From Solirubrobacterales bacterium (GTDB lineage Bacteria; Actinomycetota; Thermoleophilia; Solirubrobacterales; 70-9): DNA of 5,357 nucleotides. This document shows, in pieces, positions 1 to 5,357 of the stretch. Under the pieces are notes generated by a model that saw nothing but the letters and a program-made list of their open reading frames with translations, had not been told where the DNA came from and made no database searches. The translations under genes were made by a program, and so were the position numbers. Each line of letters opens with the position of its first letter. Within the stretch, counting starts at the first letter, position 1. The stretch covers positions 1-5,357 of the forward strand of contig JACDBR010000089.1 in NCBI GenBank assembly GCA_013694825.1, read 5' to 3'.

Positions 1-137
1 CCGCCCTGCTGACTGCCGGCCTCTCGTGGCTGGTGCCTCCATTCGCCCCCTTCGCCCTCCTGGCGGCCGCCTGGCTGCTGATCTCCCGCCGCCGCCGCGC
101 GGCCCGCAAGCACGCGGGCCTGCGGACGCTGAGGTGA
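1..137 (+). CDS. C-terminal end of an unidentified membrane protein (partial)
   Basis: The frame that starts at base 3 is open from the left edge to a TGA at 135-137 and encodes the last 44 residues of a protein that begins outside the window. The visible part is a hydrophobic, Pro/Ala/Leu-rich stretch (roughly the first 27 residues, containing LSWLVPPFAPFALL) that would make one membrane helix. It is followed by a strongly basic tail (SRRRRAARKH) ending in RTLR, which by the positive-inside rule would lie in the cytoplasm. Its stop overlaps the GTG of the next gene by four bases (GTGA, 134-137), so it is the preceding member of the same operon. The fragment is too short to name a family. A polyprenyl-linked sugar enzyme or transporter would fit the neighbours, but that is a guess. 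It is a real coding end rather than a shadow because of the coupled stop/start and the typical TM-plus-basic-tail pattern. Confidence 0.7.
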   Translation, partial: ALLTAGLSWLVPPFAPFALLAAAWLLISRRRRAARKHAGLRTLR

Positions 138-1660
138 GTCGCAAGCTGGTCCTCTGCGTCGTCGACTCGCTCCGCGAGGACATGCTCTCCGAGACCGTCG
201 CGGCCGGCCGGGCGCCGCTGCTCGGCGAGCTGATCGAGCGCGGCATGCTGATCTCCGACTGCGTCTCCTCGTTTCCCTCGGTGACGCCCGTGTGCACCTC
301 GGAGATCGCAACCGGGGTCGGTCCCGCCGGCCACTGGATAGCCGGGATGAACTGGTATCACCGCGCCGAGCGCCGCTACGTCGAGTACGGCTCCTCGCTC
401 GAGGCATCGCGATCGATGGGCCTCTTCCGCGCCCTCTACGACGTCGTCTACAACCTCAACATGTCCCACCTCTCGCCCGAGGTGGAGACGATCTTCGAGC
501 GGCTGGGCGACGCCGGCCTGCGCAGCGCCTGCACACCGTTTCTGATCTATCGCGGCCGCACCCGTCATGAGCTCGGCCTCGAGGGCCTGCTGCGCCGCGT
601 CGCCGTGGCGGCGAACTTCAGGCACGCGACGTGGGGCCCCGACGAGCTCTTCTACGGCGAGCTCTACTCCTCCCGCCGGGTCCCCTGTAAGCCGACGCTC
701 GCCCGGCCGGGGACCCGCGACGAGTACTCGGCCTGCGTCGGGCGCGAGCTGGCCGCGGACGACCTCAACGACTTCCTGCTCTTCTCGCTGCCCGACAACG
801 ACTCCCATTCCCACCGCTACGGGCCGGCCGCCCAGGCCGAATCGATCGAGCGAGCCGACGCCAGCCTGACCGAGCTCGTCGAAGCACACGGAGGCATCGA
901 CGACTTCCTCGCCGGTCGCTCGCTGATCGTGACCGCCGACCACGCTCACACCGAGGTCGAACACGAGCTTCCCCTCGTCGAGCTGCTGCGCGAGCGCTGG
1001 CGCGTCGCCGACCCGCGGCCCGAGGAGGTCAGCGATCCCGAGCTGGCGGTCTCGCCGAGCTCCCGCGCCGCCTCGGTGTACCTGCTCGGCCCGGGTGAGG
1101 AGCGCGCCGAGCGTCATGCCGAGCTGCGAACGCGGCTGCTCGAGACGGCCGGCGTCGATCTCGTCTGCTGGCTGGCCGGGCCCGACGGCGAGCCGATCGT
1201 GCGCGCCGGGGTCGGAGCTCCCGAGCTGGGCGGCGGCTGGGCGGTCATCGACGTCGGCAACGAGCCGATCCGCTTTCGCTCGGGCGGCGAGCTCCGCGAT
1301 CGCCGTGGACGCTGCTGGGAGCTCGACGGCAACCTCGGCCTGCTCGGCGGCCAGGTCTCGGGTGGCGAGCTCGACGCGCCGCTCTATCCGGACGTGTTGA
1401 GTCGGGTCTGGGGGGCGCTCTGCTCGCCGTATGCAGGTGACGTGCTGGTCTCCAACACCGAGGGCTACGAGTGCGTCGACTGGGGTGGCACCTCGCACGC
1501 GCCCGGGGGGAGCCATGGATCCCTGCTGGCCGGGGACTCGCTGGTGCCGCTGTTGCTGGTCGGCATGGACCCGTCGATCCCTGCGCGGCGCGAGCAGTGG
1601 GCGATCCGCGACGTGGCCGGGCTCGTGCTCGAGCACTTCGGCCTCGAGGGGCCGGCGTGA
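134..1660 (+). CDS. Alkaline-phosphatase-superfamily phosphodiesterase / nucleotide pyrophosphatase-like protein
   Basis: A 508-residue soluble protein of the type I phosphodiesterase/nucleotide pyrophosphatase branch of the alkaline phosphatase superfamily, which hydrolyses phosphate mono- or diesters with two metal ions. All expected ligands are visible: D11 in CVVDSLRED; the likely nucleophile T51 in FPSVTPVCTSEIATG; D223 and H227 in DSHSHRYGP, like the DSxGHxYGP motif of NPP enzymes; D269-H270 in TADHAH; and H461 in GGSHGS. The GTG at 134 is preferred because the core strand (KLVLCVVDS) starts four residues later and because it overlaps the upstream stop as GTGA. The open frame reaches back to 26, but those extra 36 residues are Pro/Arg-rich and antiparallel in quality to the upstream membrane gene frame. 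No signal peptide or membrane helix is seen, so it is probably cytoplasmic. Its stop overlaps the next start (GTGA). The substrate is unknown. In this operon a nucleotide-sugar or lipid-linked phosphate is conceivable. Confidence 0.88.
   Translation: MSRKLVLCVVDSLREDMLSETVAAGRAPLLGELIERGMLISDCVSSFPSVTPVCTSEIATGVGPAGHWIAGMNWYHRAERRYVEYGSSLEASRSMGLFRALYDVVYNLNMSHLSPEVETIFERLGDAGLRSACTPFLIYRGRTRHELGLEGLLRRVAVAANFRHATWGPDELFYGELYSSRRVPCKPTLARPGTRDEYSACVGRELAADDLNDFLLFSLPDNDSHSHRYGPAAQAESIERADASLTELVEAHGGIDDFLAGRSLIVTADHAHTEVEHELPLVELLRERWRVADPRPEEVSDPELAVSPSSRAASVYLLGPGEERAERHAELRTRLLETAGVDLVCWLAGPDGEPIVRAGVGAPELGGGWAVIDVGNEPIRFRSGGELRDRRGRCWELDGNLGLLGGQVSGGELDAPLYPDVLSRVWGALCSPYAGDVLVSNTEGYECVDWGGTSHAPGGSHGSLLAGDSLVPLLLVGMDPSIPARREQWAIRDVAGLVLEHFGLEGPA
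1646..1651 (+). promoter_or_regulatory. Ribosome binding site for the GtrA-like gene
   Basis: GAGGGG lies five bases before the GTG at 1657, inside the last codons of the phosphodiesterase gene. It supports the GTG at 1657 as the start of the GtrA-like protein over the earlier in-frame ATG at 1471, which would add 62 Arg/Gly-rich residues read from within the upstream gene. Confidence 0.55.
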
Positions 1661-2142
1661 GTCGGCCGGGCGACCCCTCGGCACGGACCGGCGCCGACCC
1701 CTCGGCTCGGCAGCTCGGCAGCCGGATCGCCGCCGGCACCAAGGACCCCGGCAACTGGCTCCAGCTCGTGCGATTCGGCCTCGTCGGCAGCTCGGGCTAC
1801 GTCGTCAACCTGCTGGTCTTCGCCTTCTGCGACCAGGTGCTCGAGCTGCACCACTTCGCCGGCGCCACGATCGCCTTCGCGGTCTCGGTGACCAACAACT
1901 TCACCTGGAACAGGGCCTGGACGTTCCGTGCCTCAGCCTCAGGGCGCCGGCTCGACTCGCAGGGCGCCCGCTTCCTGATCGTCAGCCTGGTCGGCCTGGC
2001 GGTAAACCTGGTGGTCCTCGGTCTGCTCGTCGACGTCGCCGGCCTCGCCGAGATCCCCTCGCAGGCGATCGCCGTCGTCACGGCGCTGCCGGTCAACTTC
2101 CTCGGCAACAAGCTCTGGACCTTCTCTACCTTGAGTCGATGA
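1657..2142 (+). CDS. GtrA family small membrane protein
   Basis: A 161-residue protein of the GtrA family (PF04138 type), about the usual length. It has a ~35-residue polar N-terminal tail and then four predicted membrane helices: about 39-57, 66-82, 104-125 and 132-150. Family hallmarks are visible: RFGLVGSSGYVVN at the first helix, TNNFTWNRAWTF after the second, and the repeat-like PVNFLGNKLWTF at 145-156 after the fourth. GtrA proteins are thought to help move polyprenyl-phosphate-linked sugars across the membrane, or to assist the glycosyltransferases that use them. The start overlaps the upstream stop (GTGA) and a GAGGGG site precedes it. Its own stop overlaps the next ATG (ATGA, 2139-2142). 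The position next to a GT-C-like membrane enzyme suits a sugar-lipid supply role. The family call is firm, the exact substrate is unknown. Confidence 0.92.
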   Translation: MSRPGDPSARTGADPSARQLGSRIAAGTKDPGNWLQLVRFGLVGSSGYVVNLLVFAFCDQVLELHHFAGATIAFAVSVTNNFTWNRAWTFRASASGRRLDSQGARFLIVSLVGLAVNLVVLGLLVDVAGLAEIPSQAIAVVTALPVNFLGNKLWTFSTLSR

Positions 2143-4076
2143 TCCCAGCGTCCGCCGAGCGCGCTCGCCAGCGCAAGTCGCGAGTCCCGCGACGGCTGAT
2201 CGGCGGACTGCTGTCGATCATCGCGGCGCTGCTGGTGGGGGCTGTGCCCGCGCAGGCCGCTGAGGCGGCGGACCCGCCTCCAGCCGAACGGGCTGCCGGC
2301 TCGACGGCGCCCTCCTCCGTGCCCTCCGTCGACGTTCCCCCGACGCCGGAGGGCTACGCGATCAGCGGTCGCCGAGCCGTCGCGATCGCCGACGAGGTCG
2401 ATCTGGTTCGCGCCCAGTCGGCCGCGAGGGGGAAGCTGGTCGCCCAGCCGCGGGTCGCCGACAACGCCGGCTGGGAGGTCGGGTTCTTCGCCGACGACGT
2501 CGAGGTCGCCCAGGTGACGCTGGACGGGGTCAGCGGCGAGGTGCGCGAGGCCTGGGACGGCGTCCAGGTCGCCTGGCGGATGGCCCGTGGCTACCCCGAG
2601 CAGTTCGGTCACAAGCTGAACGCTCCCTACGTCTGGATTCCGCTCGCGCTGCTCTTCTTCGTCTTCTTGTTCGACTTCCGGCGCCCGCTTCGGATCGTCC
2701 ACCTCGACCTGCTCGTCCTGCTGTCCTTCGGGGTCTCGAACCTGTTCTTCAACCAGGGCGAGATCGGCGTCAGCGCCGCCGCCGCCTACCCACCGCTGCT
2801 CTACCTGCTCGGCCGCATGCTGTGGGTCGGCTTCGGCCGTCGCTCCGCCGGGCTGCGCCCCTCGGCTCCAACGCTGGCGCTGCTGGTCGCGGCGTTGTTT
2901 CTGATCGGCTTCCGGATCGCGATCAACGTGGTCGACTCCGGCGTCATCGACGTCGGGTACGCGGGCGTGATCGGCGCCGACAGGATCGCCGCGGGCGAGC
3001 CGATCTGGGGCGAGGGCTCATTCCCCGACGACAACTCTGTTGGCGATACCTACGGCCCCGCCAACTACCTGGCCTACCTGCCCTTCGAGCTGGCGCTTCC
3101 ATGGAGCGGCGAGTGGGACGAGCTCGCTGCGGGCCACGCCGCGGCGATCGGCTTCGACCTGGCGACGATCCTCGCTCTCTTCTTCCTCGGTCGTGCGCTG
3201 GCGCGCCGCCACCGCGAGGCCGGGGATCAGGGCGCGGGGGACGGCTGGGGGCGAGCCTCCCGAAAGCAGGCCTCGGACGCCGAGCGCCGCCACCACGGCA
3301 ATCGGCTCGGCGCGATCCTGGTCTTCGCCTGGGTCGCATTCCCGTACTCGACCTACGCCCTGCAGTCGAACTCGAACGACGCGCTGGTCGCTGCGCTGCT
3401 CGCCTGGTCGCTCGTCGCATTCGCCTCCCCGGCAGGCAGGGGCGCGCTGCTCGCCACGGCCTCGATGGTCAAGTTCGCGCCGCTGGCCCTGGCGCCGCTC
3501 TACGCGGCCGGCGAGCGCGGCCTGCTCGAGCGCATACGCCCGCGCGAGCAGATCGGAGGCCAGATGTGGCGACCCCGCCTGCTGGCGCCGCTCGCGTTCG
3601 CCGGAGCCTTCGCGCTGGTGACTGGGCTGCTCTTGGTCCAGCCTGCGCTGGAGCCCGGTTTGGCGCAGTTCTACGAGCGCACGGTCGCGAGCCAGCTCGA
3701 GCGCGAGAGCCCGTTCAGCGTCTGGGGGCAGGAACCGAGCCTGGCCGGAGCTCAGACGGCCGCCAAGCTCGCGGCGGCGGCGCTCGCCGTGCTCGTTGCC
3801 TTCGTGCCGCGGCGGCGCTCGCTGGGTCAGATCGCGGCGCTCTCAGCGGCCGTTCTGATCGCCTCCCAGCTCGCCCTCGACCACTGGTTCTACCTCTACA
3901 TCCCTTGGTTCCTGGTCGGGACGCTGGTGGCGCTGGTCTCAGCCTCGCCCGCCCCGCCGGGCGCTCAGCTCACGGCGGTGCGAGCAAGCCGCTCGAGCTC
4001 GTCAACCGTTCGCGCGAGCTCATCGGCCAACGGGCTCGGGCGCAGCTCGCAGAAGCGTTCCGCAAGCGAGCGGTAG
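2139..4076 (+). CDS. Polytopic membrane protein, PepSY-like outer domain plus GT-C/GT87-like glycosyltransferase core
   Basis: A 645-residue membrane protein. Residues about 18-42 form a signal sequence or anchor (basic RRLIGG, hydrophobic run, VPAQA-A cleavage-like site). Residues 43-70 are a Pro/Ala-rich linker. Residues about 71-150 form a small soluble domain with a PepSY-like close (VAQVTLDGVSGEVREAWDG). From about 162 there are roughly ten to twelve membrane helices. GT-C-like features are D271 in the first loop (VIDVGYAGVIGADRIAAGEPIW), then DTYGPANYLAYLPFE (303-317), and SNSNDALVAALLAW and MVKFAPLALAPL further on. These resemble the DUF2029/GT87 class, which transfers sugars from polyprenyl-phosphate donors outside the membrane; the similarity is by pattern only. 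ATG 2139 overlaps the gtrA-like stop and begins just before the signal sequence, so it is preferred over the ATG at 1431. The last ~37 residues (Ser/Arg-rich, from about 609) are read antisense to the HD gene and look unlike conserved protein. Confidence 0.8.
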   Translation: MIPASAERARQRKSRVPRRLIGGLLSIIAALLVGAVPAQAAEAADPPPAERAAGSTAPSSVPSVDVPPTPEGYAISGRRAVAIADEVDLVRAQSAARGKLVAQPRVADNAGWEVGFFADDVEVAQVTLDGVSGEVREAWDGVQVAWRMARGYPEQFGHKLNAPYVWIPLALLFFVFLFDFRRPLRIVHLDLLVLLSFGVSNLFFNQGEIGVSAAAAYPPLLYLLGRMLWVGFGRRSAGLRPSAPTLALLVAALFLIGFRIAINVVDSGVIDVGYAGVIGADRIAAGEPIWGEGSFPDDNSVGDTYGPANYLAYLPFELALPWSGEWDELAAGHAAAIGFDLATILALFFLGRALARRHREAGDQGAGDGWGRASRKQASDAERRHHGNRLGAILVFAWVAFPYSTYALQSNSNDALVAALLAWSLVAFASPAGRGALLATASMVKFAPLALAPLYAAGERGLLERIRPREQIGGQMWRPRLLAPLAFAGAFALVTGLLLVQPALEPGLAQFYERTVASQLERESPFSVWGQEPSLAGAQTAAKLAAAALAVLVAFVPRRRSLGQIAALSAAVLIASQLALDHWFYLYIPWFLVGTLVALVSASPAPPGAQLTAVRASRSSSSTVRASSSANGLGRSSQKRSASER

Positions 4077-4585
4077 TACCAGAGGACGTCATCGCGCCCG
4101 GCGTTGAAGCGCAGCCAGACCGGCTCGCCCTTGGTGCGGTGGTCGAGCACGATCGCGCGGGCATTATAGAGCTTGTCGGCGAGCGAGACCAGCAGCGTCC
4201 CGGACGAGGCCTGCTCGAGGTGGGCGAGGTAGCTTCGCTTGCGTTCCTCCTAAGGAGGCTTGGGATCCCCGAAGGAGTCCGAGCACTCCTCGACGATTCG
4301 CGCCACCTCGGCGCCGAATCCCGATCGAATCCGCTCGAGCGTCGGCCCGCCGCCCTGGTCTTCGACAGCGTCGTGGAGCAGCGCCGCGATCGCCTCGTCC
4401 TCGGAGCCGCCCGCGTCGATCACCAGCGCCGCGACGCCGAGCAGGTGGCCCAGGTAGGAGGGGCCGTCGGGCTCGTCGGCGGCGGTCTTGCGAGCCTGAT
4501 CGGAGTGGAGCTCGATCGTCAGCTCGACCGCGTCGAGGAAGCGCCCACCCAGCAGCGGGTCCGGAATTCCCTGCTTGACGGTCAT
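3965..4585 (-). pseudogene. HD-domain metal-dependent phosphohydrolase (SpoT/MESH1-like) interrupted by an in-frame TAG
   Basis: Read from the ATG at 4585-4583 to a TGA at 3967-3965 this is one continuous frame of 206 codons, broken only by a TAG at codon 112 (4252-4250). The first part (111 residues) has the HD pattern of (p)ppGpp-hydrolase-like proteins: H27..Q30..RK, Y44-L-G-H47, and H71-D72-x-x-E75-D76 in ALLHDAVED. After the TAG the same frame continues with EERKRSYLAHL, then S-L-A-D137-K-L-Y-N-A-R (the conserved late Asp of the metal site), then WYYRSLAERF and a helical tail. Homologs, as I recall them, read PKPPW-R-E-R-K here, so TAG replaces TGG by a single G-to-A change. The truncated 111-residue product would lack D137 and should be inactive. 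It is convergent with the membrane protein gene and overlaps it by 112 bp. The earlier possible start at 4780 would run into the divergent gene and adds low-complexity sequence. Alternatives are readthrough or a base-calling error. Confidence 0.85.
4246..4258. repeat. 13-bp perfect palindrome at the premature stop
   Basis: CCTCCT-A-AGGAGG is a perfect inverted repeat around a single central base (4252), and the TAG of the HD gene sits at its centre. It exists because of the T at 4251; with the inferred ancestral C the symmetry would be broken. On both strands it also makes a strong Shine-Dalgarno-like AGGAGG, but neither copy has a start codon at a usable distance (on the plus strand the nearest is a TTG only one base away). 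Confidence 0.6.
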
Positions 4586-4593
4586 CGGCGGCG

Positions 4594-4599
4594 ACGTTA
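4594..4599 (-). promoter_or_regulatory. Candidate -10 box for a leaderless HD-gene transcript
   Basis: On the minus strand TAACGT (a TANNNT-type -10 box) ends eight bases before the ATG at 4585, and no Shine-Dalgarno-like sequence lies between them. This spacing fits the leaderless promoters common in actinobacteria, where transcription begins at or near the start codon. No convincing -35 box is seen. It also supports 4585 as the true start. Weak, position-based evidence only. Confidence 0.3.
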
Positions 4600-4610
4600 C
4601 CGGCCTGCGT

Positions 4611-4638
4611 GCGCCGGGCCTCGGCCCGGACGCGTTTT
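4611..4638 (+). terminator. GC-rich hairpin followed by TTTT (terminator or leader attenuator)
   Basis: CCGGGC (4614-4619) pairs perfectly with GCCCGG (4624-4629) around a CTCG loop. With one bulged A (4630) the stem extends by GCG (4611-4613) with CGC (4631-4633). TTTT follows at 4635-4638. The orientation would stop plus-strand transcription. It lies 33 bases before the ATG of the downstream SDR-like gene and about 535 bases after the stop of the membrane-protein gene, so it could end read-through transcripts of the left operon or form a leader structure of the right gene. The U-run is short, so strength is uncertain. Confidence 0.45.
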
Positions 4639-4671
4639 CGTCTCGCCGGCTTTCGGGAAGCAGTCGAGTCC

Positions 4672-5357
4672 ATGCGCGTTCTGATCGCCGGAGCGACGGG
4701 GTTCGTCGGTCGCAACCTGGTCCCGGCAATGCTCGGCTCGGGCGAGGACGTGCGTTGCCTGGTTCGCACGCCCGGTGCACCCGCGGCTCGTGGGCTGGCA
4801 GCCGCCGGTGCCGAGCTCGTCGCCGGCGACGTTGCCTCGCGGCGCGACCTCGCCGCTCCCTTCGAGGCGGTCGAGGTCGCCTACTTCCTGGTCCACATGA
4901 TGGGCGGCGCCGACGGCCAGGGCTCCTACGAGCGCACCGAGGTGGCCTCGGCTCGGCGCTTCGCGCGCGCCGCCCGCCGGGCTGGAGTCGAGCGGGTCGT
5001 CTACCTCGGTGGCCTTGGCGCGCTCCCCAGCTCGCCGCACCTGCGAAGCCGTCACGCCACGGGCCGGGCGCTCGCCGACGAGGGTCCGCCGCTGGTCTAC
5101 ATGCGGGCCGGGATGGCGATCGGCGCCGGCAGCGAGTCCTACGTACTGGCGCGAAGCGCGGTCGAGCGGCTGCCGGTGGTCCCCGACAACGCCTGGCTTC
5201 ACACCGAGAGCCAGCCGATCGGGATCCGCGACCTCGTTGCCTATCTGCGGCTGGCCGCCGATCCCGAGATCGGTCGTCCCGGCGAGGTCGAGCTGGGCGG
5301 GCCCGACGTGCTCTCCCACCTCGACATGCTCGACGCGATCGCGCGCTCGCTCGGCCG
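4672..5357 (+). CDS. NAD(P)-binding atypical SDR / YbjT-like protein (5' part, cut by window end)
   Basis: The ATG at 4672 opens a frame that stays open to the right edge, giving 228 residues of a longer protein. The N-terminus MRVLIAGATGFVGRN has the atypical-SDR nucleotide motif GxxGxxG (G7, G10, G13). YFLVHMMGG (71-79) matches the Y-x-V-H-x-M signature of YbjT/DUF2867-type proteins, followed by GVERVVYLGGLG (105-116), LRSRHATGRAL from 124, YMRAGMAIGAGS (143-154), VERLP and TESQPIGIRDLV (178-189), in the family order. These proteins bind NAD(P) and are annotated as NAD-dependent epimerase/NmrA-like; the true reaction is generally not known. Many homologs continue with a DUF2867 domain, which would be outside the window. 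It is divergent from the HD gene with an 86-bp spacer. No strong Shine-Dalgarno is visible (GGGAAG at 4655-4660 is far). The long minus-strand open frame over this region is a GC-driven shadow. Confidence 0.88.
   Translation, partial: MRVLIAGATGFVGRNLVPAMLGSGEDVRCLVRTPGAPAARGLAAAGAELVAGDVASRRDLAAPFEAVEVAYFLVHMMGGADGQGSYERTEVASARRFARAARRAGVERVVYLGGLGALPSSPHLRSRHATGRALADEGPPLVYMRAGMAIGAGSESYVLARSAVERLPVVPDNAWLHTESQPIGIRDLVAYLRLAADPEIGRPGEVELGGPDVLSHLDMLDAIARSLG

Noticed and set aside
26..133. N-terminal extension of the phosphodiesterase from the GTG at 26
   Set aside because: It overlaps the upstream membrane gene in another frame, is Pro/Arg-rich without family character, and the GTG at 134 has the same 4-base overlap as the other junctions.
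1797..2702. 301-residue minus-strand open frame opposite the GtrA-like and membrane genes
   Set aside because: The composition is that of an antisense shadow, while both plus-strand genes below it have clear family motifs.
3965..4150. Independent 61-residue gene starting at the GTG at 4150 on the minus strand
   Set aside because: It is in the same frame as the HD gene and is simply its C-terminal end; there is no ribosome binding site before the GTG.
4163..4168. Perfect TATAAT on the minus strand
   Set aside because: It encodes the conserved Leu-Tyr-Asn of the SLADKLYNAR motif in the HD gene and has no fitting -35 box.
4250..4252. Pyrrolysine or programmed recoding at the TAG
   Set aside because: Not preferred: no recoding element is seen, the expected residue is Trp with a one-base difference, and pyrrolysine systems are not expected in this kind of organism. 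Kept only as something to exclude.
4575..4580. TTGACG as -35 box of a plus-strand promoter for the SDR-like gene
   Set aside because: No acceptable -10 box lies 16-18 bases downstream (TTACCG/TACCGG only), and the hexamer is inside the first codons of the HD gene.
2822..4684. 620-residue plus-strand open frame
   Set aside because: It is Arg/Gly/Ala-rich, runs in a second frame through the membrane gene, then antisense through the HD gene, and shows no motif. It is a GC-driven shadow.
4597..5319. 240-residue minus-strand open frame opposite the SDR-like gene
   Set aside because: The plus strand encodes an unmistakable GATGFVG SDR protein; the minus frame has no recognisable motif.

Overview
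The window is a very GC-rich stretch with strong G/C preference at third codon positions, GTG starts and long spurious open frames on both strands. This, with the protein flavour, suggests a high-GC actinobacterium, possibly of the Thermoleophilia/Solirubrobacterales type. The lineage is an inference from composition and remembered protein style, not a search result.

Left part (1-4076, plus strand): a tightly packed cell-envelope operon. It contains the C-terminal end of an unidentified membrane protein (to 137), a soluble metal-dependent phosphodiesterase/alkaline-phosphatase-superfamily enzyme (134-1660), a GtrA-type small membrane protein (1657-2142) and a large polytopic membrane protein (2139-4076). 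The last one has a signal sequence, a PepSY-like outer domain and a GT-C/GT87-like membrane core. All three junctions are 4-base stop/start overlaps (GTGA, GTGA, ATGA), so the genes are probably translationally coupled. GtrA proteins and GT-C enzymes both work with polyprenyl-phosphate-linked sugars, so the operon probably serves surface glycan or glycolipid assembly. The substrate cannot be read from the sequence.

Middle (3965-4585, minus strand): a gene for an HD-domain phosphohydrolase of the SpoT/MESH1-like kind, convergent with the operon and overlapping its last gene tail to tail by 112 bp. Its frame is intact from start to final stop except for one in-frame TAG (4250-4252), at a place where I expect a tryptophan (TGG). 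The second half, beyond the TAG, still carries the conserved S-L-A-D-K-L-Y-N-A-R motif with a predicted metal ligand. The gene is either a very young pseudogene, a readthrough case or a sequence error. This is the most interesting observation in the window.

Right part: an 86-bp divergent spacer (4586-4671) holds a candidate leaderless promoter for the HD gene and a GC-rich hairpin followed by TTTT in plus orientation. After it comes the start of an NAD(P)-binding atypical SDR / YbjT-like protein (4672 onward, cut by the window end). I saw no tRNA, rRNA, CRISPR array, insertion sequence or long direct repeat.
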